Source: Purshia tridentata (lineage: Eukaryota; Streptophyta; Magnoliopsida; Rosales; Rosaceae). From it: a stretch of DNA of 51,654 nucleotides. Location of the stretch: NCBI GenBank assembly GCA_003254885.1, contig QANT01001662.1, positions 1-51,654 on the forward strand. The letters are read 5' to 3'. Of this stretch, positions 22,454 through 36,167 are shown piece by piece (the first letter of the stretch is position 1; the number at the start of each line of letters is the position of its first letter). The notes below the pieces were generated by a model. That model worked only from the letters and a program-made list of their open reading frames with translations. It was not told the origin of the DNA and did not search any database. Both the position numbers and the translations under genes were made by a program.

Positions 22454-22570
22454 TTAGGGGATCCCAGAAGGCTCTACATAACCTGCAAGATTCCTGCCAC
22501 CAGCAATATCAGTTTGCCCAGATTCAACCTCTCTAGCAGCATTACAATAATAAAAACCTGATTGCCTCAT
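22454..22570 (-). CDS. Coding-like 38-codon frame or terminal exon, unassigned
   Basis: An ATG at 22570 opens a frame that ends at TAA 22456-22454. The peptide (starting MRQSGFYYCN, ending YVEPSGIP) has mixed, non-repetitive composition and codon use like the neighbouring exons, unlike the surrounding AT-rich DNA. Possible splice acceptors lie just upstream (ATTACAG at about 22597, AATCAG inside the frame). It could therefore be a last exon rather than a free-standing ORF. It lies about 0.8 kb past the ASG2 stop on the same strand, so an alternative 3' end of ASG2, the remnant of another gene, or a chance frame are all possible. I recognise no homologue. Confidence 0.22.
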   Translation of the reverse strand: MRQSGFYYCNAAREVESGQTDIAGGRNLAGYVEPSGIP

Positions 22571-23394
22571 TTACAGTTGAACATAATGTATCTGTAATAG
22601 CAGGGACATATATCATGTTAAAAAATCTGCAAACACATCCTCCAGGGTCCAAAACAAAATCATTGCAAAGACTTCAGCCTCTATCAAAATTAAAGTTCGT
22701 GTGGTAAAATGAAACATTGCGCAACCTGACCAGACTAAAATAGTTAACTGGCACACTACTGAAGTGACAAGAAACATGACTCGCATGGAGTCTGTCAAAC
22801 TATTAACATTTTCTAAACAATATATCAACATGCAGCATTAGGAAGAGCAATTTTGCTATCAGCACAAACTAAGCAATTTGAATATCCAGCATTAACTCTA
22901 AACTACATCAAATATAGCCAACATCCTCAACCTTTTCAAAATTGGTAAAGTTGAGGCAAGTTCTACAAAATATTATCCTATGTACATATATATATCGCTA
23001 ATTTCCATAATGCAACACTTCATAAAAATTTTAGAACTCCTAAATTTATATACAAATAGCACAAAAACACCGGTGTATGCCTTGTATCAACCACTAAATC
23101 ATAGAACTAACCATTTGAGAAACTATTTTATCAGATTTTAAGTTTATGCATATGGGTGTGTTTTTGTATGTGCACGAAAGCATGCGCATGTCAGGATACC
23201 AAATACAGATGATTCTACACTTTAAATCAAAATGTGACGAATGAAGCCAAAGCCACATGCAAACTTTAATTCACTACGGTCAACTGCTCATCACTTTTAA
23301 GTTTTACCAACTCCTGGAAGAGCAATAAACAAAAAGAATTTGAAGAAGGATTCAGACATTAATTCATTACCTCCATGCTCCAGTTAGAACCTTC

Positions 23395-26300
23395 TTAGCT
23401 CTGAGCACACTGCAATGGGTGCAAGCTTCCTTCAGCGAACTCATGCATTCGAAAATGCTCCAGAATTTCAGAACGGCTGTACCTAACATAATTACATTAG
23501 TCATTGGATGAAAGAAAATATTTCAAAGCCATGACATCAACAAAGAATATAATCTGCACAATCATGGAATTCATTTTTCCCCATGCATGCTTGTCTTAAA
23601 GTTTAATGCATATGCCTCATAATGTTAAGACTAAGTTCGGAAATTTCAGGTTAGAACGGGAAAACCAGAAAGAACGTGGGCCTGAATTCACTGCAACAAG
23701 CATGAGAGGATTGGGTGTGCAACTGTCAATAATTTCTTGTGCTATAAGAGGCTGAGGAGAAGCAGAGGACTAGGGTGTTGGATGGCAGAAAATACTGTTT
23801 TGAAATGTACACCAGTTTGATAGGTTGTATAACCCTAATAAAGCAATTTGGAAATTAACAATGTGTCCCAGTGACTAAGATAGCTGGGATGAAAGGTTTG
23901 TTGAACATGGCTGAGCAAACGTGCGTGCAAATTTGTCAACAGATTCTCAAGACAAAAATTAAAGAAATATCACAAAAAGTATGAACCTTTGGTTTTGTTC
24001 CAAAATATTTCTGGTTATCAGAACTAATTTCTAAAAGCAATATTTATTTTTAAATAATGGGATGATCATATACAGTTGGGGGTTGTATAAGCCTTGCAGG
24101 ATAGTTTCACGATTATGGCTTAATCTGTGCTGATTGCCTTCCATGGCTTCCACAAAGTCAGCAGTTTCTGGTCCTGCAGCTCCACCAGCTACAATAGATG
24201 GGACTGAGGCACTTGGGGTCCATACCTAGAGTAATGAAGCACGTAAACTTCAGATATGATTTCTATCCACCACCACCACCCCCCCAAAAATAAAATAAAA
24301 AGATTTAACTTCATAATACACACTTTTATTGTGTTGTTGATTCCACTAGTTGCCACAACACAATCAAATGGATGGCACTGTACACAGTTCACAACTGCAG
24401 AGAGACATGAAAAAATGTTACACAACAAAAGTACTAAAGAAGATAGCCCCATTATTTTCATTTGCAGGCAAAAATATTACCGGCTTCATCTCCTTGAAGC
24501 ATTTTTATCAGTCTACCAGTTCGCTTCTCCCAGATAAACCATCTGCCATCATCACTTCCACTAGCGACATATTCACCTACAAATCAATATAGATAACAAT
24601 ATCAGCACAAAAGATTTATGATTACATCCAGTTTCCTGCAAACTCAAACTCATTCTTTTACTTGAGATAATTAGTAATAACTGATTAGTACACAAACAAA
24701 ATTATAATGGATGTTTCACTAAAATAAAATTACCAATCAATCATGCATGACAACATTAGTATGCAGGGAATTGATGCAATATTTTCTTTTCTTTTGAAAG
24801 GAAACAGAAACTTTCATTGAAATTAGAAAATGAATTACAAGAAAAATATGGAAGAGATGTTCATTTATGTTCAACAGGCAAACCAGAAAACACAGTGTTT
24901 TTTAGTTATCATGTAGCCACTTTTATGATAATGCAGGTTTGCTATGTAGATTCCTGTAGAAGAAGCAACCACAATCTACCACAGTATTAATATAGAACAA
25001 AGGTAATCTTCATTTCACAGCAAGATCCAAATTGTTGACATAAAATAGTAAGATTCAACACCATGAATGACTGAGAACTCATAATTTTAATTTTCATCGT
25101 ATCCTTATTTAATGAAGATCAACATAAAAAAATAAACAAAAAAAGTACCTCTCTGGCCAAGAAAGCTGGCTTGTTTTATGTCAGTTCCAACATTACAATG
25201 ACCAACATATCTCTGTTTCATATCAATGACTGCCTCAGGCTGCAGTATATATTTAAAAAGAAAGAAGCATGAATTCAATTGACAGAATTATAATTGATGT
25301 CAAGGAAGAAAACAATAAGATTTAAATTTGAGGCAATCCTGCACAAAGTAAAGGCAATTTAATAAACAAAACAAAAGAACCAGTGTATGCAAAAAATGGA
25401 CTTCTCTAAGCAAAGGATGATGCAGAATAGAGAAAGATCAGAGGAAGAAAAAAGAGAACTAAAACCAAATTCATGGAAACTTCAACTATAATCTTGTATT
25501 CTCAATATAATAGGCAGAACAAAAATCAATTTTCTTAATCAAGTTATCATATGCCTTAAGTCTGAAACCCTATTACAATAAGACCTGTTTATATGGGAAA
25601 TCTTATAATACTATAATATCCAAAAATACCCTGATATAGTAGGAAACCCAAAAAATTAGCACCTTCGTTATTATTTATACAATAATTTAAACCTCTAAAT
25701 TAATTTCTATGATTGTGCTCAAGCCTACAATGACAAATTTTCTTCTCTCCCTTAACAAAGGGCGTAGGAAGACTTTCACAAAAAGAGCAGAGGAATAATC
25801 AGTGGGCGCCAATCAACCAGGTTGAAAGAATCAAATAGGTCACATGAGAAGTCAACTTTTTTGTACCATCCCAATACAGTGAAAGTATATTTAGAAAAAT
25901 TATTTGGAAGATCAAACACAAAATTACAATCAAGCCTTGACAAGCAAACAATGGAGGAATACAATAAAATATACATCAGCATGGTTGCATATAAGATAGG
26001 GCCTATCCAATAGTGACTAAAAGGTTTACATGTCATCAATCTGAAAACAACAAGTTTACATTATAACTATGAAAGGAACCTGATATGGCAGTCTTTCATT
26101 TTGAGATGATGATGAAGGGGATACACATGAACCGTTTGAACCTCCAACTTCTCTAGCAGAATCACTTCTTCGATGAATTCTCAGGTTTAAACTTCCCTGT
26201 ACAATATTGGGCTCAACGTCATGCTCTTCATCACCTGAGATTGACGTTTCAAAGTCCAACTCCAATTCCTCATCATAATCGGAATCTTCTCTTTCAGATC

Positions 26301-29300
26301 TTGGACCATCTTGTGAAGCATCACTATTACCCTCTGATCGGTAAAGTATGTCACTAAGTGATAGTACTCTACCACCTCGAGGTTCAGACCTGGGTGCTCC
26401 ATCATTTGGCTTACCATTTCTTTCAGACTCAGCTAGTCATGCAACAACACAGTTAGAATGCTAAAAAATGGTTTTCATTTCGATATAGATGGTTCTTTCA
26501 CAAGCAAAAAAAAGGCAAAAAAGTAATAGATATTTATACACATCAAAAGAAAAAAATATTTGCTAGTCACATGTCTAGATTTTGGAGTTGACATCTCAGA
26601 TCTACAATCTGGGGAACAAAAAATTGTACAAGACACTAGTAGTCACAAACCTGTAGCAAGATCCTTTTTTATGTTCTCCAATCGTTCTGCTACTTCAGAA
26701 TTTGATGGAGCCAAACATTGGGCTGCCATAGCAAATTCTAAAGCTTCTTTATGTTTGGCCAACTGCAAGAAAATACCAATTACCTACCAAAAAATGCTTA
26801 ACAAACACAAAGACAGGTCCAACCTCACCACAGTTTCATCATTTCAGTCACAAACTAACAAATAGTTCCTTAGCATTAGGCAAAACATCTAGGCCCTGAT
26901 GAGAACAACAAAAGTAGTTGGTCTATGCTAAATTTCATGAATAATTTAATCAACCCAAGTTGACAAATTTTTAGAGTATAAGGCACCATATGTTGCATAA
27001 GTTTGCCATCATACAGTGGCAGAGCTGACAGGATCTGTGAGAATAAAATTTAGCATTACTGTCTAGTACACATAAAACAGACAACACGCCAACTGTCCTA
27101 AAATGAATATTCCTAATTTTTAAATTAATTTATTCAAGTTAGTAACCCCACTTCTATAAGAAATTTGTTCACAGCACAGCTCCTCAAAATAACAGATAAT
27201 ATTGGTTTTTCAAATAAGCCCTCACTTTGGCAGGAGGTCTATCAACAAGAGAAATTTGAGCCAAAGGTGTTTAGGAAGGCTGAAAGAGTTCAAACTTGAA
27301 CTAGGATTATCATTCTCGGTAATCTTATGTCTTAATTTTCAGAACCATATTAATAAACTAGTATGTAGGAAAGAAGAGAATCAAGCTATCTACAAGAAGG
27401 CTTAGGCAATCTTCAATCTATGGTTTATCTGAAACTACCTTAATCTTGTTTTCCTTATTCTTATGTTCTGATATATGTTTACTCCTTGTTCCCCTCTGAG
27501 ATTCATTCTTATGTGCTTGTAGTAGTATTTTTTTTTTTTCTAGGATTATCATTCTCGGTAATCTTATGTCTTAACTTTCAGAACCATATTAATAAACTAG
27601 TATGTAGGAAAGAAAAAGAAAGAAAAAGAAAGAAGAGAATCAAGCTATCTACAAGAAGGCTTAGGCAATCTTCAATCTATGGTTTATCTGAAACTAACTT
27701 AATCTTGTTTTCCTTATTCTTATGTTCTGATATATGTTTACTCCTTGTTCCCCTCTGAGATTCATTCTTATGTGCTTGTAGTAGTATTTTTTTTTTTTTT
27801 GTCTTTGAAAAAAGTTACTTCGCAATTGCATATATGTATAAGTATAATGGATGTATATACATACATATAAATGTCCATATATGAATATAGGATTTTGGGA
27901 ATTGCAAATTGTTTTCAAAGTATATTTTGGGGTCACATGATTATTAGGTGACACGTAGACTGACAAGAGCAACTGAGTGCATGTCCATAAACTTTGAAAC
28001 TATCAGATCTACGTTCTCATGATGACCAGGAAAGCGTGATCAGTTAAGGAAATAAGTTTTTAAGTTAATTCCAAAAACTGTAGGTTCTATTTCATCTTCT
28101 GTAACACCCATTCACTTTGTTAAATTGTAGTCCTCTTAAACTCAACCGGTCCTACCCTACTGAAGACTTAAGTTTAGATATATTAACATGAAAATTGCAT
28201 AACGACTTCAGACAGTCTAAAGAAAAGAAAAAAATCTGTACATTAGCCAATCTGGAAACAAATATGACTGCATAGGCAATTAGTAATTTAAGTGGCTGGA
28301 TTAGTCACAATACTTGGTGACAGGACTGCAATGGTTACCAAAATCATGCATTCAACTTCCGTAAGCACAACAATATTTACCTGGGATAAAGCTTCCGACA
28401 TATAGTAATGAGCTCTGAAAGAGGAGCTATCGATTCTCCGAGCACTACAGCAATCTCTTATAGCCATATGAACATCATTTTTCCACTTGCGCTGAGAAAA
28501 ACAAAAGAAAAAGAATTAAGCACTATAAAATCTCAAACTAATGAACCAGTTTCCCACCAAGTAACCATGCATGATATCAAACAAACCTTAAGCAACAATG
28601 CGGCACGAATACAGAGACAATCATGCTTTAGTGTAGGCCCAATATCACGACCACAGCCATCCAACACCTCATTGCATGCCTCAATGCCATAAAAATACTT
28701 TGTCCCCTCCAAGGATTTCTCAGCAATTTGAATTAGTTTCCTGCACTTCTCAAGCTGCCAAAAATAGATTTACAAAAAAATACCAGCTTTAACCAATTTG
28801 TTTCAGAAAAAACAAGATAAAATGGTCGGGATACCCAAGTATAACTAAAGAAGCAAAGATGCACACCCTAGCAGTGACATTTCCTCTTTTAGGAAGACCA
28901 TTTCTGAAGACATTGGATGCTGGTTGCTGTAGTTCTACCCCATTGAGTATAGGAGTGAAGCTTGTTAGCTTTGAAACATCTCCAGAAGTATACTGCACAG
29001 CACTCCCAGCAGCTGCAAATTGCAAAAGCAGTCTAAATTGTTTAGCTGGACTTTATTGATATGATAAAAACAAGATAAAACGAAAATTGAATAAGCAGCT
29101 GGAAGTGACAGCTAATATTTTGTTGTCATATATAGTCCAGGCATAATTGGACCTGGATCTGAATCTTCAATGATAAATTAAGCAACAATATTTCAAGCCA
29201 AATATCATCTTTTTTAAAATAAAATAAAAAAAATTGTAAATGTACTGTTAAACGAAAAAGCAATACAAACTGTGGGAGTCATCCTTAGCAGTACAAGTCT

Positions 29301-32300
29301 CACTACAGGTATCAATTCTTAGATAGAAAGCTGAAGTCTCATTAGTACATAAATGAAATTTAGATAACCAAATAAAATTATTTCGTTAATAATTTATATT
29401 ATTTCTCAAGTTTTTGAAACATTTGTCAGTTATATAAGTACGTTGAGTACATATCCTAAATTTTTTAAATATATTTTTTATTTTATAAAATGAACACCAG
29501 TTTGGGTTTGTGACTAGTTCATTCTAAATCAAGAAGATAAAAATAACCGAGTCAACCAAAGAAGCACTCCTTTTCAAGAAGATAAAACAACAAAGTGCAT
29601 GACCATGTGTAAATCACATCATTCAACTGCATTAGCAGACAACGTTTCAAGGCTAGTTAACATACCATGATTTACATTCATCAAATACACATGCTCCCCA
29701 CTATAACTAAGTAGAACCTCTTCTCCATCTGGACTAAAGGTAACATGAGTTAAATGCAAGGTTGTACGTCCCTGAAAAAAAAAATAACAGTTCCTTAATA
29801 TGTATATTTGATAAACCAATTGGTATATAATTACAATGGAGGGCTGAAGCCCAAACCAAAAACTAGCTACCAATTGGTATATTATTTAACTCAAACATGG
29901 TACTAAACATCCAAAACTTTTATCAGCCTTCTTCCCCTTTCCTAGAAGAGTTTGGATGTGAGGGAAAGAAATTCAGGATAGCATGAAAAAGATTTTCTGA
30001 GTCATGATGAAACAACTACTCAAAAGGTCCATTAAAACAACTAAAATCCATAGAAAAGTACAAAACATAAATAATTTCTTTCAAATAGTTGACACAGGCA
30101 CAACTATGAAATTTTTTACCAAACAAAAACAAGCATCAGAGTTTCTTATAATGACAGGAAGCAGTTGACTAGTTAAGAACTTTGAACTAACACGATCAGA
30201 GAGGTGCATTGGACAAAAATAGTTAACACAAGGAGGTGGCGACATCCTTTGCCGACAGGATGTCAGTGGTGGCAGCATCCTTCTATCATATAAACGCGCA
30301 AACGAATCACTGCAAACTTCCAGAGAAGGTAAATCAGCTGTATTGGAAGAGAAGATAAAAAGTACATAGCCTCATTGAATAAATAATCAACAACTAAATA
30401 CCTTCCGCCAACTAGGAGCAAATGAGGCCTAGTGGAACTGATATCACAAGATTTTAGCGCAAAAGTTTGTTTTGGGGGATCAGCCAGTGACTTTTTTGCT
30501 CCACACCGCAAGTCAAGCTGCCATTAAGAACTATATGTGAAAACAATGATTCCAAGGGTTTAGGACAGAGAGGCAAATGGGAAGCACCTAAAATTCTTGG
30601 CCCCAAAAGAATGATATGCTAACAAACCTATGTAAGTATTTTATAGAAGAAATTTTTTAATGTGACAGACAAAAAAACTCCCTAGTTACATCAGAGAGGT
30701 GAACTACAATGAATATTTCAGGAAGATAATCTCACAAAGGACATAAGCTACACCAACTAATTATATTACAATAAATAAGCAGAGTCCACTCTGTCAAGGA
30801 TCAAGCTGTTCCCCACTAATTTCTCAATTGAAAAACTTTGGCAATTTCGTATCATATATACAATATGAGAGTATTAGCAAGAAGAAAGCAAATATTCACT
30901 GAGATCAAGATTTTAATTTGCAGTTCCTAAATCAATCTATTCAACAGAAATTTGGCAACTATGCTTGCAAAATTATATTAACAAGTCAATTAACATGCCT
31001 TTCTAAACTGGTTGCTAAAGTCTTAATTTAGCAGGACAACTAAAATCCTCTACAAAAGAAATTTGAGGTTTTCATATTATATAAGAGGAACAAAGCAAAG
31101 GTCTATATAACATATGTACATACTAAAACATTGCGACATTCTTGATGAGTGGATCCAGCAGGCGGGCAAGAAGTGCCCTCTCGAAAGTCATGCTGCCTCA
31201 AAGTTCCATCTTCACTTGCACTCCATACCACATTGGGATTTCCGACTTCAACCTGCAATAAAAGGCAGGCAGAAACTATGAGACCCTAGCAATTAGAAAC
31301 CAAGTTTGATATTCATAAAAGTTAAAACAATGAACAAGCCCACAATCCGTAATGTTCTTTCTCATGCAATATAACTACAACAACGAATTTAATGTGAAGC
31401 TTTTCAACATTCTGAAATCTTACAGCTAACTTTTTTACTCTTCTAGTGTGACATTGATACAGAGCTGATGGAGCAATAGCATTATCATCATTTCCTCTCC
31501 CACTTAAACGAGACAAATTAAATAACCGAACCTGCGGAAAGATAAGTAAGTGTAATTTATAAATGGTATTTAACAAGCAAAAAGCATTCACCCTTTGCAA
31601 TTTATAAGTGTTTAAGCATTACTTCTGCATCTCCAGCTCCAGAGACCACAAGCTCATCAGAAGTTTCAGGGACAAATTTCGTACAAAATATGTTTGCACA
31701 GTGCCCAGTCTCTATAGAATGCAAAAGCTCCTGACTAGAGTAGCTCCAGATATTTATCTGCAGAATATGGAGGCATTGAAAATTTTTCATGTTGCAATAC
31801 ATAAATAACTTCATGTCTCAAAGTTTCATCTTCACTTGCCCTTTAGAAGCGTAACCATGTTTTTAATCTCAACAACAGAAAGATCATTCCATGGGAAAAA
31901 AGACCTAAATTCTGGGCAGCACCATATACCTCATGCATACTTCTTAATCCATGCATAGATAGTGACAGAAAGTGCAATGTAATGCAAAGGGAAAAAAATT
32001 TATGAGGAAGAAATATGTGTTCCATCAAATTTCTAATTTCTAAGTCCAAGCCAATAGGATGAAACTACAATTATCCTGCATCATGAACTATGTACTGCAC
32101 ACATCTACTAGTAACACAAAAGAGTTATTTTTTTCTATTTTACACAAGCTATATTTTAAGTAATTAACCATACCCGTGTGTCATCTGATCCAGATATCAA
32201 AAGTGAACCTCTAGAATTCCAAGCAATGGAATTAACACAACCCTGATGCCCCTGTAAAGAGATAGAGATATAGAGATGAGTAATAAAATGACAATTATAG

Positions 32301-33438
32301 AAATGCAAACATAAAATAACAAAAACGATAACATAATCCGACTCGACATAATTTTTTCCATAACAAATGTCTGAAGAAAAATTAAGAATTACACTCGAGG
32401 TGAATGAAGAATTCCTCACTGAAATTGGTAACATAGCAAATAAGCTACAATATAAGTTATGGAAATCACTTCAAATTGAATATGCAATTGCCAAAATTTC
32501 ATATTTTCTAACCATGTCCTTCACTTCAGAGGCCAATCATAAGAAATCATACTAGTTTGATGTACCAAAGAAACTTGACCACCAATCTGATATGCACCTT
32601 TATCATTTTACGTAAATATGAGGAATGAAGTTTCAATTATAAGACACTCCAAAATACTTCCATCTATACAAAAAATTTGCAGCATAGGCATCTCTTTCAT
32701 GAGGTTGAAAAAGTGCCACCGGGAACAATGTGATATGATGAACCCCAGTAGGACACTAGGTAACCGAATCATAAGAACTCATAAATATTAACTTCAACCC
32801 CGTATGCAACAATTTTGATCGTTAGTTGTCCCCCATAACAACTTCACCCAGCTTCCTCACAAGTGCCATTACAGTCTCCAAATCATCCTGAGATAATCAA
32901 TGTGAATATCTTAAACGGAGTACAATTGAGGCGGTGTTTGACAAATTAGCGATTTATTTCAGTCTTGTCTGTAAGCCATGCCTAAGAAACAATTTGATCA
33001 TATTATTTTGAATGGTTTGGATTTTATTTCCCTCTAACTCTACATACGCAAGTAACAACTGAAGTATTAGTATGTTAGTTTGAAGAGTTTAAGGAAAACA
33101 TCAAAAGTCTAAAATTAAGTGCACCATTCACGAACCTCCAATTCTCTCTCCTGAGAAAGCCTTCGTACCAATGACGAGTGCATCTGCAAGCTGTGATTGG
33201 CATCCTACAGGCACCAAACACCACTCAAAATTACTCACCAGTCACCACCACCACCACCATAAACGAAGAATGTGAAAGCTCAAGCAAACAATTCAACTTG
33301 TGCTAAAAAAATATCACAAATTCAAGCACGATCAAGCTAAGAAAAGAAAAGGAGAAAGGAGTATACTTGTCGAACGTCGACGTATCGGCTCTCGAGCAAG
33401 TTGTGGATGTTACCGTCGTGAAAAGGCACCCCCTCCAT
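23395..33438 (-). CDS. ASG2: ASG2-like WD40/TPR protein (DCAF of CUL4-DDB1), farnesylation motif at C-terminus
   Basis: Nineteen coding exons on -: 33438-33367, 33204-33136, 32251-32174, 31757-31623, 31531-31424, 31252-31124, 30517-30402, 30309-30192, 29771-29666, 29012-28867, 28754-28587, 28491-28381, 26762-26651, 26432-26080, 25239-25149, 24576-24481, 24394-24324, 24225-24074, 23482-23395. Phases agree throughout, giving 772 residues. N-terminal WD40 repeats (from GHQGCVNSIAWN; LISGSDD; a WDxR-like ARLYDRR) are followed by a TPR region (around RAALLLKRKW to HKEALEFA), an acidic stretch (SDYDEELELDFE) and two C-terminal WD40 repeats (YVASGSDDGRWFIWEK; VVATSGINNTIKVW). It ends in CAQS, a CaaX box. 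Collinear with Arabidopsis ASG2 (At5g10940), a farnesylated DDB1-binding negative regulator of ABA responses, and with animal WDTC1. The last junction adds residues absent from my recollection of the Arabidopsis protein. Confidence 0.93.
27302..27800. repeat. ~240-bp tandem duplication in ASG2 intron 12
   Basis: Copy A is 27302-27540 and copy B is 27541-27800. Both start TAGGATTATCATTCTCGG and end in AGTAGTATT plus a T run of a dozen or more. They differ by only two or three substitutions and a 20-bp (AAAAAGAAAG)2 expansion in copy B. The unit lies in the largest intron (26763-28380). Because each copy ends in a poly(T), a retroposed unit in antisense is possible, but no tRNA-like or LINE sequence was recognised. 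Confidence 0.9.
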
Positions 33439-34037
33439 AGAAGAAGAGACACCCGAAACCAAAAAAACCGAAAGGCGATCGTGTAGTGTCCGATAACCTC
33501 CGATTCTCTGTGTATGTTCAGCAACTTGCAGAAGAAACGCTTCACGCTTTAGGCTTCTCGATCCTCCTTCAGCTTTTCTCACTTAGCTTCGTCCAATTTT
33601 GAGGAACACGAACACGGTCGAATCGTGTCGTGTGATATTCATATTTCATTTCATATGTTGATACGACTGGTGTGGTGGTGTCGTGTGGTAGCTCGAACCT
33701 TCTAATTATTCTAGTATCTACTATCTACGCCTCTGACCTCCCTCTCTGAGAGGAAAAAATGAGTTCAGCTGGTTTGGTTTCAACTTTCAACGTTCTTCCG
33801 GTGTTTAAGCGCCGTTGATCTTGTTCTTGGCGGTGATTGATATGGTTGGGGCCCGCTGTGGCGTCATGGTTGTAAACGCTAAAGTGGGTAGTGCCACGTC
33901 ATGTGTCGACCAGACGACGAGGCTTGGGCTTGTGAAGGTGGGCTTAAAGGCCATCTACTATGTTACCAGAAAGTATAACATATCAATGTTTGGGCTATAT
34001 TTGGGTATCAGCACACTTTAGGGATGGACTAAAAAAT

Positions 34038-34155
34038 CACTGGAGTGGTGACCGCAAAAGTCGCCAGAGGGATGGTCGGAAAAGTAACCAAAGGTGGTGG
34101 TCGAAAAATTTGCCGGATTTGATGGCCGGAAAAGTTGTTAGAGGTGGTTGCTAGT
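34038..34155. repeat. Degenerate ~27-bp tandem repeat (TGGYCGGAAAAGT core)
   Basis: About four to five imperfect units built on GGTGGTCGGAAAAGTYGCCR, each varying by a few bases. They are followed by a GA microsatellite (about 34172-34197). CCGGAAAAGT-type repeats are common in plant intergenic DNA, often within degraded transposons. No element boundary could be found here. Confidence 0.6.
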
Positions 34156-34367
34156 AACTGTGGCCGGAGGTGATGAGAGAGAGAGAGAGAAAGAGAGATA
34201 AAACATGGGGTTGTGAGAGTTTAAATATCTAGTTGAAAAGTATTTAAAACTATAAATTTTAATCTTTAAAATCCACCATAAATTTTGGCCAAATCCAAAT
34301 TCATTCCTTAAATTAAACCAAAACAAGAATATTTGGATTTAGGCTCCCCCAAATCCAAATCCACCCC

Positions 34368-34610
34368 ATAAAATACTTCCATCTAAAATACATCCATCAC
34401 CTAGCTTGTGCTGATTTAGAGAATGCAATTAAGAATCGATATAGATTCTCTACTGAATTTCTTATTTTTTTATTAATCTACATGATATATAAAATACTTC
34501 CATCTAAAATACATCCATCACCTAACTTGTGCTGATTTAGAGAATGCAATTAAGAATCGATATAGATTCTCTACTGAATTTCTTATTTTTTTTATTAATC
34601 TACATGATAT
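34368..34610. repeat. 121-bp tandem duplication
   Basis: Copy 1 is 34368-34488 and copy 2 is 34489-34610, each beginning ATAAAATACTTCCATC and ending near CTACATGATATA. They differ by one G/A substitution and one T in a T run, so the event is recent. No reading frame or inverted repeat is associated with it. Confidence 0.92.
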
Positions 34611-36167
34611 ACAAATTCAAGAGTAGATCCAACAAAAGGAAAAATTATTGAGTGTCCAACAAAATAAACTATGTTCTATCTCCTAAACTAAGTAGTCATT
34701 GGCAATTCCCTACTTAATTTATATGTGGTTGCTTTGCTTTTACTTTAATTTTAATTTTAGCAATCTATTATGAAATAGCGTGAATATGAAAAAGATAATT
34801 TACCCCATGAGTCTACGACTTCATGATGCGACATACAATTTCACATCTTGGAAAAATTTAATGTGCAACTATAACACCACCACATGATATTAATAATTCA
34901 CTTATGCTATAATTTATAATATAAGTGTATATTTATTATCATCATTTTTTTAAAATATAATCCACTTATATTATAATATATAAACTAATAACACAATATT
35001 ACTATATTATTGTTGAACTTAAATTGCATATTACATCATAGAGCTATTATTTAATATTCCTCCTACCCGTGCCTCTCATGCACAAATATTTCTTGTCACT
35101 AATAATGCAACTGTGTGGTCCCCAACCCCAGGAACTCCGCTTCATATCCATAATAAAAGAAACATTTGCAGCAAAATAATTCAAGAACAACTCTAAGTAA
35201 CACGTCGCTGTCTCATATCATAAATGCGTGCATGCGACGTAAGTACATAGGCATGAGGACAACAATAACACCAACCAAACTAAATTACATCCAACCAAGA
35301 TATCATCCACCCATTCACCCTCGTCCTCTCTCTCTCCCTGAGTCTCTAACCACCAATCACACTAACATATAACAACAATAATATCTAACCCAATTCTCAT
35401 ATTCGAGTCTTTTCACCATCACATAGACACTACTGTTCAGTGAAATTCCATAAGGTTAGGGCTGGGGCAAGGGCTCTCTGTTCACATAGCAGGCTGGCTC
35501 TGGCTGGATGCTTTGATAAAATGGTGATTTGGGCCCCCCTCTGCATGATGGTGTGGAGAGGCGCGTTTTCTGAGTCTCTGCTCGTGCTAAACTTGTACAT
35601 AAGAAAAAGAGAGAACCCCACAAAGGATAAACATGACAAGTAAACAAAAAGGGGGAGGAAAGTGAGAGTTGGACCCCAAAAACACCCAAATGGGGCGTGC
35701 AATGTGCACTCCTCTTCCTTGGGGCCCTCTGGGATAAACAAATCAAGGCTTTCAATTGGCCACCACCACCTCATGCTCAGGTGCGGGTGTCACTTTCTCT
35801 AAACCCAAGATATCTATATATCATTTTCCAGACACCCCCACCCTTTATTAGGACATAATGTACCGCACTCTTTTCTTCTCTCCCTACCTTGACGAGAGAA
35901 ATATCACAACAGATTCACAACCCATAGCTCTCTTGATTCCAACCTAATCATTGAACAAATACTTCAAAAAGAGGGGTTGAAGTTTCTTCCTCTCCACTTT
36001 GCCGCTACAATTTTCAGTACCCAGATGGAAGCCTCATGTCCTACCATATCCACAAGCACCGCATGTACACCAAACTTATTCTCCATACCCACATTAACGA
36101 TTTCTAACTTACAAGAATTGATAATTTCATAGTGATACTACAAACACTACTGGAACAGACATTGAAC

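Larger units (their letters stand above)
33439..36167. other. Intergenic: ASG2 promoter side and bHLH 3' side
   Basis: The first ~300 bp should be the ASG2 5' UTR and promoter. Two repeats (34038-34155 and 34368-34610) are listed separately. From about 35440 to 35780 the DNA is more GC-rich and open on - for 114 codons, but the residues look like shadow translation and no domain was seen. The last few hundred bases should be the bHLH 3' UTR. Confidence 0.4.

Noticed and set aside
35430-35774. 114-codon frame on - downstream of the bHLH gene
   Set aside because: Overlapping frames of similar length occur on both strands in this GC-richer patch, and none has coding-like residue composition or a recognised family.
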